Of a DNA stretch of 64,000 bases, positions 17,859-26,140 are shown piece by piece. Below the pieces are notes generated by a model. It did not search any database. It worked only from the letters and a program-made list of their open reading frames with translations, and had not been told where the DNA came from. This DNA comes from Vibrio ezurae NBRC 102218. GTDB lineage: Bacteria; Pseudomonadota; Gammaproteobacteria; Enterobacterales; Vibrionaceae. The first letter of the stretch is position 1. Every line of letters begins with the position of its first letter. The position numbers and the translations under genes were made by a program. The stretch is taken from the NCBI RefSeq assembly GCF_000467185.1, contig NZ_BATM01000037.1, positions 1 to 64,000 of the forward strand. The letters run 5' to 3'.

Positions 17859-18194
17859 ATGTTGCCTCATCAATTTTTTAAACTACTTGCAGATGAAACG
17901 CGTTTACGTTGCTTATTGTTGATTGCCCGTGAAGGTGGTTTGTGCGTGTGTGAGTTAACTCATGCGTTGCAAGAGAGTCAGCCGAAGGTGTCTCGTCATT
18001 TAGCGCAAATGCGACAGTCGGGTGTATTAGTGGATGAGCGACGAGGGCAATGGGTTTATTACCATATCGCCACAGATATTCCTGGCTGGGCTAGGAAGGT
18101 GATTGATGGCTTACGTGATTCAAATTGTCTGAAAGAACAATATCAAGAAGATACCCAAAGATTAGTACACATAGACGATAAGTCCTGTGTGTGA
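17859..18194 (+). CDS. arsR: ArsR-family arsenite-responsive repressor
   Basis: 111 residues from ATG 17859. Winged helix-turn-helix; the recognition helix region is ESQPKVSRHLAQMRQSGVL (39-57) and the wing is ERRGQWVYYHI. The inducer site is GLCVCELT, with Cys29 and Cys31 matching the CVC pair of E. coli ArsR. The third cysteine of that protein is not conserved (Thr34), but a cysteine lies near the C terminus (DKSCV). It should repress the operon until As(III) binds. The open frame extends 21 codons upstream, but those lie in the putative operator. It is the first gene of arsR-GAPDH-phosphatase-arsJ. Confidence 0.88.
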   Translation: MLPHQFFKLLADETRLRCLLLIAREGGLCVCELTHALQESQPKVSRHLAQMRQSGVLVDERRGQWVYYHIATDIPGWARKVIDGLRDSNCLKEQYQEDTQRLVHIDDKSCV

Positions 18195-18242
18195 TTTGCA
18201 ATTTTAAATACTCATTAACAACGTGAGAGTAAAGGATAGAAC

Positions 18243-19250
18243 ATGACTATTAAAATCGGTATCAACGGCTTTGGCCGCATCGGCCGTTTGGCTTTAAGAG
18301 CTTCATTTGATTGGCCTGAAGTGGAATTTGTACAAATTAATGATGTGGCTGGTGATGCTAAAACATTGGCTCATTTGTTGGAGTTCGATTCAATTCAAGG
18401 ACGTTGGCAGCATGAAGTGACCTTAGATGGCACTAATATGCTGATCAATGGTAAAGCAATAAAAACCACTCAAGAGCGCGATATCGATGCAGTTGATTGG
18501 TCTGGCTGTGATGTGGTGATTGAAGCAACAGGTGTGTACCGTAAGACTCAGTTCTTGAATAAATACCTAGCGCAAGGCGTGAAGCGAGTCGTGGTTTCTG
18601 CACCAGTGAAAGAAGAAGGCATTGCCAATATCGTAGTCGGTGTGAATGACGAAATTTTTGACCCTGCTATTCATAAAATCGTCACTGCGGCCTCTTGTAC
18701 GACGAACTGTATTGCACCAGTAGTGAAAGTGATTCATGAAAAATTAGGTATTGAGCAAGCAGCATTTACCACCATTCATGATCTGACTAATACTCAAACT
18801 ATTTTGGATGCACCACACAAAGACTTACGTCGTGCTCGCGCATGTGGCATGAGTTTAATTCCAACGACAACCGGCTCAGCTACGGCAATCGTTGAGATCT
18901 TCCCTGAGCTGAAAGACAAAATTAACGGCCATGCAGTGCGTGTTCCTTTAGCGAACGCTTCTCTTACTGACATCATTTTTGACGTGAAACGCGACACGAC
19001 AGCCGAAGAAGTTAACGCTCTACTCAAAGATGCTTCAGAAAATGAACTGAAAGGCATTTTAGGCTTTGAAGAGCGCCCATTAGTGTCGATTGATTACAAA
19101 GGTGATCAACGCTCAACCATCGTTGATGGGCTATCTACCATGGTAGTGGGTACTCGCATGCTGAAGATCTACGCATGGTATGACAACGAAATGGGCTATG
19201 CGACACGTACCGCAGAGCTAGTACGTACTGTTGGTTTGGCTGATAAATAA
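18243..19250 (+). CDS. ArsJ-associated glyceraldehyde-3-phosphate dehydrogenase
   Basis: 335 residues. Type I GAPDH: NAD site [15 protein letters not shown] (6-20) and catalytic Cys152 in ASCTTNC. His in TIHDLTNTQ, and the TTTGSATAI and substrate-binding segments follow. In arsJ operons a dedicated GAPDH uses arsenate in place of phosphate to make 1-arseno-3-phosphoglycerate, which ArsJ exports; this is established for the arsJ/gapdh pair. The motif [20 protein letters not shown] differs from housekeeping GapA, which typically has an ATQKTVDGP-like stretch. Good Shine-Dalgarno AAAGGA. Confidence 0.9.
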   Translation: MTIKIGINGFGRIGRLALRASFDWPEVEFVQINDVAGDAKTLAHLLEFDSIQGRWQHEVTLDGTNMLINGKAIKTTQERDIDAVDWSGCDVVIEATGVYRKTQFLNKYLAQGVKRVVVSAPVKEEGIANIVVGVNDEIFDPAIHKIVTAASCTTNCIAPVVKVIHEKLGIEQAAFTTIHDLTNTQTILDAPHKDLRRARACGMSLIPTTTGSATAIVEIFPELKDKINGHAVRVPLANASLTDIIFDVKRDTTAEEVNALLKDASENELKGILGFEERPLVSIDYKGDQRSTIVDGLSTMVVGTRMLKIYAWYDNEMGYATRTAELVRTVGLADK

Positions 19251-19305
19251 TTAATTAAATTCACGAGCATACCTTAGTGTGCTCTTGTATTGAGGAATAG
19301 ATAAA

Positions 19306-19803
19306 ATGACACATCCTACTTGGGAATTGCTAATCGATAATGGCGCAGCGCTGGTATTAACTCCGTGTCCGGGGACGAAAGAGCTGGGTTTAGATGAATC
19401 TCTTACACAACTTAAAGAGCAAGGTGTAGAAGCCATTGTGACAGCAATTAATGTTGAAGAGATGACAAGCAAAAACGTAGTAGAGCTAGGTGAAAAAACC
19501 AAAGCACTAGGTTTAAAGTGGTTCCATCTTCCGATTGAAGATGATTGCGCTCCCGATCATGAGTTTGCAGAGCAGTGGGCGAATGCTAGCCCAGAATTGC
19601 ACCAGATTGTGAATGATGGCGGAAAAATTGCAATGCACTGCATGGGGGGCTCGGGTCGTACTGGTCTATTAGCCGCTAATCTTCTGTTAGAGCTGGGTTG
19701 GTCATTGCCTAAAGTTATTACTGAAGTAAAAACACTTCGCCCAGGCGCATTTAGCAAGCCAATTCAGGTTAACTACGCTGAAGCTCTAGCACAAACTCAT
19801 TAA
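19306..19803 (+). CDS. Cys-dependent (CDKN3/dual-specificity-type) phosphatase of the ars operon
   Basis: 165 residues. The P-loop is HCMGGSGRTG, with nucleophile Cys112 and Arg118 (HCx5R). A candidate general-acid Asp lies in the EDDCAPD loop (79-84). The fold resembles the CDKN3-like dual-specificity group. Substrate is unknown. It lies between the arsenate-using GAPDH and arsJ, 55 bases after the former, so a role in arsenate handling is likely but not shown. It might act on phosphorylated or arsenylated intermediates, or as a reductase as in Acr2/Cdc25-type enzymes that share the HCx5R loop. A terminator follows it. Confidence 0.82.
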   Translation: MTHPTWELLIDNGAALVLTPCPGTKELGLDESLTQLKEQGVEAIVTAINVEEMTSKNVVELGEKTKALGLKWFHLPIEDDCAPDHEFAEQWANASPELHQIVNDGGKIAMHCMGGSGRTGLLAANLLLELGWSLPKVITEVKTLRPGAFSKPIQVNYAEALAQTH

Positions 19804-19826
19804 TTTCCTCCCTATAAATCGTATCT

Positions 19827-19857
19827 GTGTGCCTTGCTGAAAAAGGCACACTTTTTT
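19827..19857 (+). terminator. Terminator between the phosphatase gene and arsJ
   Basis: A 9-bp stem GTGTGCCTT/AAGGCACAC with a 7-nt loop and six T. It lies inside the presumed ars operon, 29 bases before arsJ, so arsJ gets either read-through transcripts or its own promoter. Confidence 0.85.
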
Positions 19858-19885
19858 ATTAAAAAGATTCGTTGAGACAATCCCT

Positions 19886-21121
19886 ATGTTATCGACTTTA
19901 GATAAAAGTGTTCGCCAATACATGTTGGTGACGTTTAATTATTGGAATTTTACCCTGACAGACGGTGCCCTACGTATGCTGGTGGTTCTGTATTTTTACG
20001 ATTTAGGGTACAGCAGTTTAGCTATTGCTTCCTTGTTCCTCTTTTACGAATTCTTTGGTGTCGTTACAAACCTTGTCGGGGGGTGGTTAGGTGCAAGGCT
20101 TGGTTTAAACCGAACGATGAATGTCGGCTTGGCGATACAGATCTTTTCGTTGGTCATGTTAGCGGTCCCGCAAGCGTGGCTGACTATACCTTGGGTTATG
20201 GCAGCGCAAGCTTTGTCGGGTATAGCGAAAGACTTAAACAAAATGAGCGCTAAAAGTGCGATTAAAACGCTTGTTCCTGATGAAAAACAAGGGGCTCTGT
20301 ATAAGTGGGTTGCCATCTTAACAGGATCTAAAAATGCTCTGAAAGGCGTCGGCTTCTTCTTGGGGGGCGTTTTATTGTCAGTGTTCGGCTTCAAGGGAGC
20401 GGTACTGGCTATGGCTACAGTGCTGGTCTTGGTATTGATTGGAAGCTTAGTGTGGTTAGAGAGTGACATGGGCAAGGCGAAAAGTAAGCCTAAGTTTAAG
20501 CACTTATTCTCCAAATCTGAGAGCATCAATGTATTGTCAGCGGCGCGTTTATTCTTATTTGGTGCACGTGATGTATGGTTCGTAGTTGCCCTACCTATTT
20601 ACTTAGGGAGTGTGTTTGGTTGGAGCCATTCTATGGTCGGTGGCTTTTTAGCTTTATGGGTCATAGCGTATGGCTTTGTACAAGGTATTGCTCCAAGAAT
20701 TACCGGAAAAGTACAGGGCAGAGTGCCTGATGGTAAAGCCGCTTTATTTTGGGCTTTGTTACTATCTGCAGTAACGGGCGCCATTGCTTATGGGATACAA
20801 ATTGGCTGGCAACCTCAGTTTGTTATCGTCGTTGGATTACTGATTTTTGGTGCAATTTTTGCGATCAATTCTTCGCTACATTCTTATCTTATCGTGAGTT
20901 ACGCCAAAGGTGATGGTGTATCAATGGATGTTGGTTTTTACTATATGGCGAATGCGATGGGGCGTCTTGTTGGTACGGTTCTATCGGGGTGGGTATTCCA
21001 GATAGCAGGCCTGTCAGCGTGTCTTTGGGTATCGTTTGCATTCCTGGCTCTAGCCAGTGTCATCTCAATTAAACTACCACGACACACACAACCGTCTTTG
21101 GCGAGTAGCGGTGATAAATAG
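19886..21121 (+). CDS. arsJ: ArsJ, 1-arseno-3-phosphoglycerate exporter (MFS)
   Basis: 411 residues with about 12 membrane helices. Major facilitator with the loop 2-3 signature in GGWLGARLGLNRTMN. The N-terminal SVRQYMLVTFNYWNFTLTDGALRM is characteristic of ArsJ. It exports the unstable organoarsenical made by the neighbouring GAPDH, which then breaks down outside to arsenate. No arsB/acr3 or classical arsC was found nearby, so resistance here rests on this pathway. The start has little Shine-Dalgarno sequence. Confidence 0.92.
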   Translation: MLSTLDKSVRQYMLVTFNYWNFTLTDGALRMLVVLYFYDLGYSSLAIASLFLFYEFFGVVTNLVGGWLGARLGLNRTMNVGLAIQIFSLVMLAVPQAWLTIPWVMAAQALSGIAKDLNKMSAKSAIKTLVPDEKQGALYKWVAILTGSKNALKGVGFFLGGVLLSVFGFKGAVLAMATVLVLVLIGSLVWLESDMGKAKSKPKFKHLFSKSESINVLSAARLFLFGARDVWFVVALPIYLGSVFGWSHSMVGGFLALWVIAYGFVQGIAPRITGKVQGRVPDGKAALFWALLLSAVTGAIAYGIQIGWQPQFVIVVGLLIFGAIFAINSSLHSYLIVSYAKGDGVSMDVGFYYMANAMGRLVGTVLSGWVFQIAGLSACLWVSFAFLALASVISIKLPRHTQPSLASSGDK

Positions 21122-21200
21122 TTAATGTCAGATGCACTTTTTACTTTGTTTACACTGCTAGAGAGTTGTTATAACAGCAAATTTTAGTAAAAAACTCATA

Positions 21201-21235
21201 AACAAGCTGATTAAGGTATCCTTGATCGGCTTGTT
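21201..21235. terminator. Long hairpin after arsJ
   Basis: A 16-bp stem from AACAAGCTGATTAAGG, with loop TAT and two wobble pairs, then TTTATTG. It is probably the end of the ars unit. The T tract is weak. Confidence 0.6.
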
Positions 21236-21277
21236 TATTGTTATGATGCTGATTGCACAATGAAAGGAAGTGTTTTC

Positions 21278-22291
21278 ATGAGACAAAGGGTATTGTTTTT
21301 TGATCTTGCAAGGTGTGTTGCTGCAATTGCTGTCATCGCAATTCATGCATTAGCGCCTTATCGGTATCAATTTGGTGTGATTCCATTTAATGAGTGGTTC
21401 ACTGCGATTAGTGTCAACAGTATAAGCCGTTGGGCTGTGCCGGTATTTATTCTTATTTCTGGCGCTTTGATGCTAAGTGATAAAAGACCCTTTGAGTTTA
21501 AATACTACGTTAAACGCCGACTTGGAAAGGTATTGCTCCCCTTTCTTATATGGTCAATTTTCTATGCATACCTGTCCGGTTGGAGCGGTTATGGCTTTGA
21601 TGCAAACAGTGCCAAAGAGACATTAATTGCGGGGCTGGATCATGCCACTTATTATCATTTAGGCTTCTTCTACTACTTTATCCCATTATATTTCGTTATC
21701 CCCTTTTTACAGGTCTTCGTGCGTCGCTATGATGATCGCACTTTGTATGCACTGACGGCATTGTGGCTTATTACGAGTACTCTATTTTTGTTCCGTATTG
21801 ATGGTTTATGGAGCCAGCAAATGTGGCTCTATTCAGGCTTATTGCCTTTGGGTTATATTCTTTACCAAAAAGTACCGTTGACTAAGCAAGTCATCGGCTT
21901 CTTTGTCTTGATAGGGGTATCGGCATTGGCTGTAACTATTTATCAGGTTGTGTCGCTGAGTGTTGAGGCAAATGAATATACCTATGGACGTTGGCTATCG
22001 TATAAAACGCTGAATACCGTTTGTGCAGCCAGTATGATTTTTATGCTCTGTCGATATTATGGTGAAGGACTGTCAGCGAAGACGAATAAAGTCGTGGGCT
22101 TTATTAGTACTCATAGTTTGGGCATTTATATTTTGCATCCTCTCTTCTTATGGCCAATGAAAGAACTTGGTTGGGGACAAGGACATCCTGCTTGGAGTAT
22201 TCCTTTGTGGATTGTAGTGAGTGGTGGTGGTGCCTTGCTATTGAGTTGGCTGGTGTCTCGTTCGAAGAAAACCGCTTGGTTGCTGCCGTAG
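21278..22291 (+). CDS. Acyltransferase-3 family membrane protein
   Basis: 337 residues, about ten membrane helices. N-terminal FFDLARCVAAIAVIAIHA contains the conserved Arg/His of acyltransferase-3 proteins, which move acetyl or succinyl groups to surface sugars (as in OafA). The SRWAVPVFILISGALM segment and SLGIYILHPLF are also typical. The target sugar is unknown. ATG 21278 has AAGGAAG seven bases upstream; the ATG at 21260 lacks one. It stands alone between two hairpins. Confidence 0.85.
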   Translation: MRQRVLFFDLARCVAAIAVIAIHALAPYRYQFGVIPFNEWFTAISVNSISRWAVPVFILISGALMLSDKRPFEFKYYVKRRLGKVLLPFLIWSIFYAYLSGWSGYGFDANSAKETLIAGLDHATYYHLGFFYYFIPLYFVIPFLQVFVRRYDDRTLYALTALWLITSTLFLFRIDGLWSQQMWLYSGLLPLGYILYQKVPLTKQVIGFFVLIGVSALAVTIYQVVSLSVEANEYTYGRWLSYKTLNTVCAASMIFMLCRYYGEGLSAKTNKVVGFISTHSLGIYILHPLFLWPMKELGWGQGHPAWSIPLWIVVSGGGALLLSWLVSRSKKTAWLLP

Positions 22292-22309
22292 TCTTTATAC
22301 TTCGATAAT

Positions 22310-22347
22310 AAAAAGAGCGAGCTTCAATCGTTGAGGCTCGCTCTTTT
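22310..22347. terminator. Bidirectional terminator
   Basis: A 13-bp stem around GAGCGAGCTTCAA/TTGAGGCTCGCTC with A and T runs on both sides. It serves the acyltransferase (plus) and the DUF2500 gene (minus), which converge here. Confidence 0.92.
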
Positions 22348-22680
22348 TTATTCTCTCTTTAATGCAAAATGCATGAATTTATTACCTTGATAGGTGAGCT
22401 CTCCTTGGTTACCTGGTGATAAAGCATGGTAATAGTGAACGCCAACCTTGAATTCACGTTTTGGGCCAAAGCGCCCTTTTTGTACGTAAATCCAATATTC
22501 TTGATCTTCTTCTCCTGGTTGAGCGTTAGGAATTTCTACCGCTTGTTTATCGATTACGGTTACTTTGGTTTTTTGCTCAGGTGCATCAAGACCATGAACA
22601 TGTTTGCAATAGATGTATTTGAATGCGAGAGCTGCTGTAGCAACAAGAATCGCCACCAAAATAAATAGAGATATTGGCAT
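22348..22680 (-). CDS. DUF2500 membrane protein (YhhM-like)
   Basis: 110 residues. One N-terminal membrane helix (about 3-22, ISLFILVAILVATAALAF) and a small extracytoplasmic beta domain with VTVIDKQA, EYWIYVQKG and GELTYQGNKF. This matches the DUF2500 family, to which E. coli YhhM belongs; function unknown. AGGAT stands seven bases before the ATG at 22680, so that start is preferred to the one at 22689. Confidence 0.8.
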   Translation of the reverse strand: MPISLFILVAILVATAALAFKYIYCKHVHGLDAPEQKTKVTVIDKQAVEIPNAQPGEEDQEYWIYVQKGRFGPKREFKVGVHYYHALSPGNQGELTYQGNKFMHFALKRE

Positions 22681-22689
22681 AGATGTCAT

Positions 22690-23011
22690 CCTGTCATTTA
22701 TAGGCTATAGAAAATTTTGCAGTAGAGTGTAGCTTGCCCTTTTTCGGGCTACGGCACTATTTACGAAATTGCGTGATCCAAGCGTGAAGTTGCAATGAAA
22801 AATGGTGATTAGCTCACAAAGTTTGTGGAACCACAGTGATTGAGTAAGGTCTTATTTTGTGAGCTGGAAGCAATGGCTTATTGTTAAGCTTGTTGTAGAT
22901 TCAATAATCTACACTATGGCTCGATTTTGATGAGAAAATAGTCAAAAATGATAATAGAAGATTCCTTTAATTGGTTCTTTGGAGTAATAGACTTTTTACA
23001 GAGGTAGGAAT
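22690..23011. other. Intergenic region with a perfect 8-bp dyad
   Basis: 322 bases without a gene. At 22894-22913 the perfect inverted repeat TGTAGATT-CAAT-AATCTACA lies about 100 bases before the 121-residue gene; it could be an operator or a small RNA hairpin. Otherwise it looks like an AT-rich promoter region. Confidence 0.5.
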
Positions 23012-23377
23012 ATGTCCGACATTGATCAAGTAGTTACGCGAACAAGGCGTCTAGAGGGCATATTACGTACTCGTTTTCGTGCCCGTGGTCGTGGGTTGCA
23101 TCAATTGATTACAGATAGCGAGGAGCGTTTACCGAGAGAGATCATTGGTAAGCTGCGTTATATCGCGACGATTCGCAATAAAATCGTCCATGAAGATGAT
23201 TTTAAGCTAGAAGATAAAGCGCAATTTGTACAAGCCTGCACTGTTTGTGAGAAAGAGCTAACGCCACGCAGTGGTCGTTTTATTTGGGGATTTACAGTTG
23301 CGTTGCTCATTTTATTAACCGCAGCAGCAGGCCTCTTTTATTACGTTAATTGGGCCGAGTTTAGTATGCACTTTTAA
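23012..23377 (+). CDS. DUF4145-like protein with C-terminal membrane anchor
   Basis: 121 residues. The N-terminal two thirds is helical; LRYIATIRNKIVHEDDF (about 48-64) resembles the RNxxVH core seen in DUF4145 and in related HEPN-type helical domains. A single membrane helix at about 93-111 anchors it with almost no periplasmic tail. Function is unknown. The Shine-Dalgarno sequence is GAGGTAGG. HEPN-like RNase activity is possible but not claimed, because the RxxxxH motif is not exact. Confidence 0.65.
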   Translation: MSDIDQVVTRTRRLEGILRTRFRARGRGLHQLITDSEERLPREIIGKLRYIATIRNKIVHEDDFKLEDKAQFVQACTVCEKELTPRSGRFIWGFTVALLILLTAAAGLFYYVNWAEFSMHF

Positions 23378-23462
23378 CGGTACAGCCTGCATTTGATTTA
23401 TGATGTAGCCTTTATTTGCAAGCGCTGTTAGAGTGCTGAGGTTCAAAATTTAGGAGTCTTTC

Positions 23463-23696
23463 ATGTCTGTACACGCACACAAAATATTAAATCAACTTCG
23501 TCAACAACCAATGTCTAAAACTGAATTGAAAGATTGGGTAACGGCAGAGTTTGGTGAAAACGCTCAATTTAGAACTTGTAGCAAAGAAGGTTTTGATTTT
23601 GATTCTATCCTTGAGTTCTTTCAATTGAGAGAAAAAGTAATATTTGCTAACGAAAAATTTAGCATTAATGAATCAAATGTATGTTCACACCACTAA
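23463..23696 (+). CDS. YecH-family (DUF2492) metal-binding protein
   Basis: 77 residues. Similar to E. coli YecH: HAHKILNQL at the start, FRTCSKEGFD (38-47) in the middle and a CxHH end (VCSHH). The two cysteines and histidines make a likely metal site. Function is unknown. Good Shine-Dalgarno (GGAG). A terminator follows. Confidence 0.8.
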   Translation: MSVHAHKILNQLRQQPMSKTELKDWVTAEFGENAQFRTCSKEGFDFDSILEFFQLREKVIFANEKFSINESNVCSHH

Positions 23697-23718
23697 ACAT
23701 TCATTTATTTTTGACTAC

Positions 23719-23748
23719 GAAGACTCCTTTTTAAGGGGTCTTTTTTTT
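23719..23748 (+). terminator. Terminator of the yecH-like gene
   Basis: Stem AAGACTCCTTT/AAGGGGTCTT followed by eight T. Confidence 0.85.
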
Positions 23749-23749
23749 G

Positions 23750-24154
23750 TTTACAATTCCATATCATTTTGCTGTTTCTCTTCCTGTGTATAACACTGCT
23801 TATATGCTACTTATTGGTGTTTTATGTTGCTTTTATGGCTGCTTCACTTGTTATTTGGGTGGTTTTTGTGCTGTTTTGTGGTGTTTGTTACTATTGATTT
23901 TGGTGATGTTTATTGGCATGAAAATGCGGTGAGTTCCTCTACTTCTTATGATTTCAACTAGTGCTTAGTTAGAATCTCCTTTTGTTACAAGGGTTTGCTT
24001 GTGATTAGGGTTGTGCATTTATTTTTGTATCCGATTGTTTATTCATGATGCAAATATATATATTCATTGAAAAGTCTTTTATTAGGGGGTAAAGCCAACT
24101 TTTATCCTTTAAATGTTGCTTTTCTGTGTCTTTTTTGCCAAATTGTGCGTCGAA
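23750..24154. other. AT-rich region upstream of the ABC importer
   Basis: About 400 bases with no supported gene. TTGTTT (24035) and TATATT (24059) with an 18-base spacer form a possible promoter for the importer. A short hydrophobic open frame at its left end begins inside the preceding terminator and is not credible. Confidence 0.4.
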
Positions 24155-24271
24155 CACAATATTTATCATTGTGCTTTGGGACGAAGACGCCAGTAAAAGG
24201 CGCAGATCGAGTATCAAATCGATCACGTCCATTCGAATGGATTCAATTTGCAGACAAGGCAGAAAACTGCC
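24155..24271 (+). ncRNA. Structured leader: five consecutive hairpins before the ABC operon
   Basis: Within 117 bases there are five hairpins in series: CACAAT/ATTGTG (24155-24173), CGCC/GGCG (24188-24202), GATCGA/TCGATC (24205-24224), TCCAT-TCGA-ATGGA (24228-24241) and GGCAG-AAAA-CTGCC (24258-24271). The last ends 20 bases before the ATG of the ATPase gene. I do not recognise it as a known riboswitch. It may be a regulatory leader or a processed RNA. Confidence 0.45.
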
Positions 24272-24290
24272 CAGCAGTAGAGGTCTGGTA

Positions 24291-26018
24291 ATGTCATTAT
24301 TAGAAGTAAAAAATCTTCGCATTGAGTACCCGTCAAGACACGGTGTTCACGCGGCAGTAAAATCACTATCGTTCAATATCGAGCGTGGCGAAATCGTTGG
24401 TGTCGTGGGTGAATCAGGTGCAGGTAAGTCTACCGTCGGAAACGGCGTTATTGATCTTTTGAGCCCTCCCGGTGTTATCGCTGACGGTGAAGTATTTTTA
24501 GATGGAGAAAAGATCTCAGGGTTATCTCCTGAGCAAATGCGCAAAGTACGCGGCTCGAAAATAGGATTTATTTTTCAAGATCCTATGACCTCTCTTAATC
24601 CTTTATTTACCGTAGAGCAGCAACTTAAAGAAACCATTCATGCCAACATGAAGGTGTCGGATGAGGAAGCATATCAACGCTCTTTAGACTTGATGAACAA
24701 AGTCGGAATTCCACAGCCAGAAAACCGTTTAAAACAATATCCTCACCAATTCTCAGGTGGTATGCGTCAGCGTGTCGTGATTGCGATTGCGTTGGCCGGT
24801 GAACCAGACTTGATTATCGCGGATGAACCGACCACGGCGTTGGACGTGTCTATCCAAGACCAAATTTTAACCCTGATTCGTGATTTATGTATCCAACAAA
24901 ATGTAGGTTGTATGCTGGTTACTCACGATATGGGGGTTGTATCGAATGTCACTGACCGTGTGGCGGTGATGTATCGAGGTGATTTGGTCGAATTTGGTCC
25001 AACAAGTAAAGTTTTAGGTAACCCAGATCATCCCTATACGCGAAGCTTAATTTCAGCGGTTCCGCGCTCCGATATTAAATTAGATCGCTTTCCACTGGTG
25101 AGCTATATCGAAGAAGCGGCAGAGCATCAGCCACTGGATGTAAAAAACCATTGGTTAGGTCAAAGCCAAGATCAGCGAGACTACACAGGACCGTTACTGA
25201 ATGTAGAAAACGTTGACCTTCGCTTTATCACTAAAGATTCGCTCTTTGAAAGTCGCAGAGAGTACGTGCAAGCATCCAATAATGTCAGCTTTGAAGTGCT
25301 TGAAGGTGAGACTTTTGGACTAGTGGGTGAATCGGGTTCAGGTAAATCCACCATTGCACGTGTTATCGCGGGTTTATATGCCCCTGATGCGGGTAAAGTG
25401 ACCTTTGAAGGTATTGATTTAACCGCTTTGAAGAGCGAGAAAGAACGCCGTCCAATGCGTCGTCAAATGCAGATGGTCTTCCAAAATCCTTATACTTCGA
25501 TGAATCCTCGTATGAAAATCTTCGACATCATCGCTGAGCCTATCCGCTTCCATAAATTAACTGCTAATGAGACTGAAACCCGTCAGATCGTCAACGATCT
25601 ACTTGATCACGTGGGTTTAGGGCGTATGGCTGCCGTTAAGTATCCGCATGAGTTCTCTGGTGGTCAGCGTCAGCGTATTTCTATCGCCCGAGCTTTAGCG
25701 ACACGTCCACGTCTCTTGATTTGTGATGAGCCAACTTCGGCATTAGATGTTTCAGTACAGGCGCAAATCTTGAACCTGCTAAAAGACCTACAGGATGAGC
25801 TGAATCTAACCATGCTGTTCATCAGCCATGATTTACCGGTGATTCGTCAAATGTGCGATCGCATCGGGGTCATGCAAAGAGGTGAGTTATTGGAAGTTGC
25901 GCCGACAGAGCAACTGTTTAAGTCGCCACAGCATGAATATAGCCAACACCTAATTTCGTTAATGCCTGAGTTTAAAGGGATGCGCGAAGATAACAGTGCA
26001 ACAACAGAATTAGCTTAA
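24291..26018 (+). CDS. Peptide-type ABC importer, fused double ATPase
   Basis: 575 residues, two complete ABC domains in one chain (like DppD+DppF; also seen in GsiA). Domain 1: Walker A GESGAGKS, signature FSGGMRQR, Walker B LIIADEPTTALD, H-loop VTHD. Domain 2: Walker A GESGSGKS, signature FSGGQRQR, Walker B LLICDEPTSALD, ISHD. An oligopeptide-type C extension follows domain 1 (HPYTRSLISAVP). Cytoplasmic, it powers the two permeases encoded downstream. ATG 24291 has AGAGG upstream; the open frame extends further up, but only through the hairpin leader. Gene order is ATPase, binding protein, two permeases, as in gsiABCD. Substrate unproven. Confidence 0.92.
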   Translation: MSLLEVKNLRIEYPSRHGVHAAVKSLSFNIERGEIVGVVGESGAGKSTVGNGVIDLLSPPGVIADGEVFLDGEKISGLSPEQMRKVRGSKIGFIFQDPMTSLNPLFTVEQQLKETIHANMKVSDEEAYQRSLDLMNKVGIPQPENRLKQYPHQFSGGMRQRVVIAIALAGEPDLIIADEPTTALDVSIQDQILTLIRDLCIQQNVGCMLVTHDMGVVSNVTDRVAVMYRGDLVEFGPTSKVLGNPDHPYTRSLISAVPRSDIKLDRFPLVSYIEEAAEHQPLDVKNHWLGQSQDQRDYTGPLLNVENVDLRFITKDSLFESRREYVQASNNVSFEVLEGETFGLVGESGSGKSTIARVIAGLYAPDAGKVTFEGIDLTALKSEKERRPMRRQMQMVFQNPYTSMNPRMKIFDIIAEPIRFHKLTANETETRQIVNDLLDHVGLGRMAAVKYPHEFSGGQRQRISIARALATRPRLLICDEPTSALDVSVQAQILNLLKDLQDELNLTMLFISHDLPVIRQMCDRIGVMQRGELLEVAPTEQLFKSPQHEYSQHLISLMPEFKGMREDNSATTELA

Positions 26019-26086
26019 AAATTCTGCACAAAAAACGTTCTAATTAATAAGCTCACTGAGCAAAACACAAGCAACAAATAAGCAAA

Positions 26087-26094
26087 CACAACAT
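26087..26094 (+). promoter_or_regulatory. GcvB-type sRNA target motif in binding-protein leader
   Basis: CACAACAT lies within a C/A-rich tract (about 26060-26110), 47-54 bases before the ATG. Enterobacterial GcvB represses dppA, oppA and gltI by pairing its G/U-rich region with CACAACAY motifs. The match and the setting suggest the same control. The gcvB gene itself is not in the window. Confidence 0.45.
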
Positions 26095-26140
26095 ATAGCA
26101 AACATAATAGGGATTCCATCCCGCATGAAGGAGATATGCA

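Noticed and set aside
23747..23932. Short hydrophobic open frame
   Set aside because: It begins inside the T run of a terminator, with no ribosome site and low-complexity composition.
24126..24290. N-terminal extension of the fused ATPase
   Set aside because: The extra residues have no ABC similarity and coincide with the hairpin leader; ATG 24291 has AGAGG and gives the normal N terminus.
24005..24322. Minus-strand open frame across the ABC leader
   Set aside because: It is antisense to the leader and start of the ATPase gene and shows no family features.
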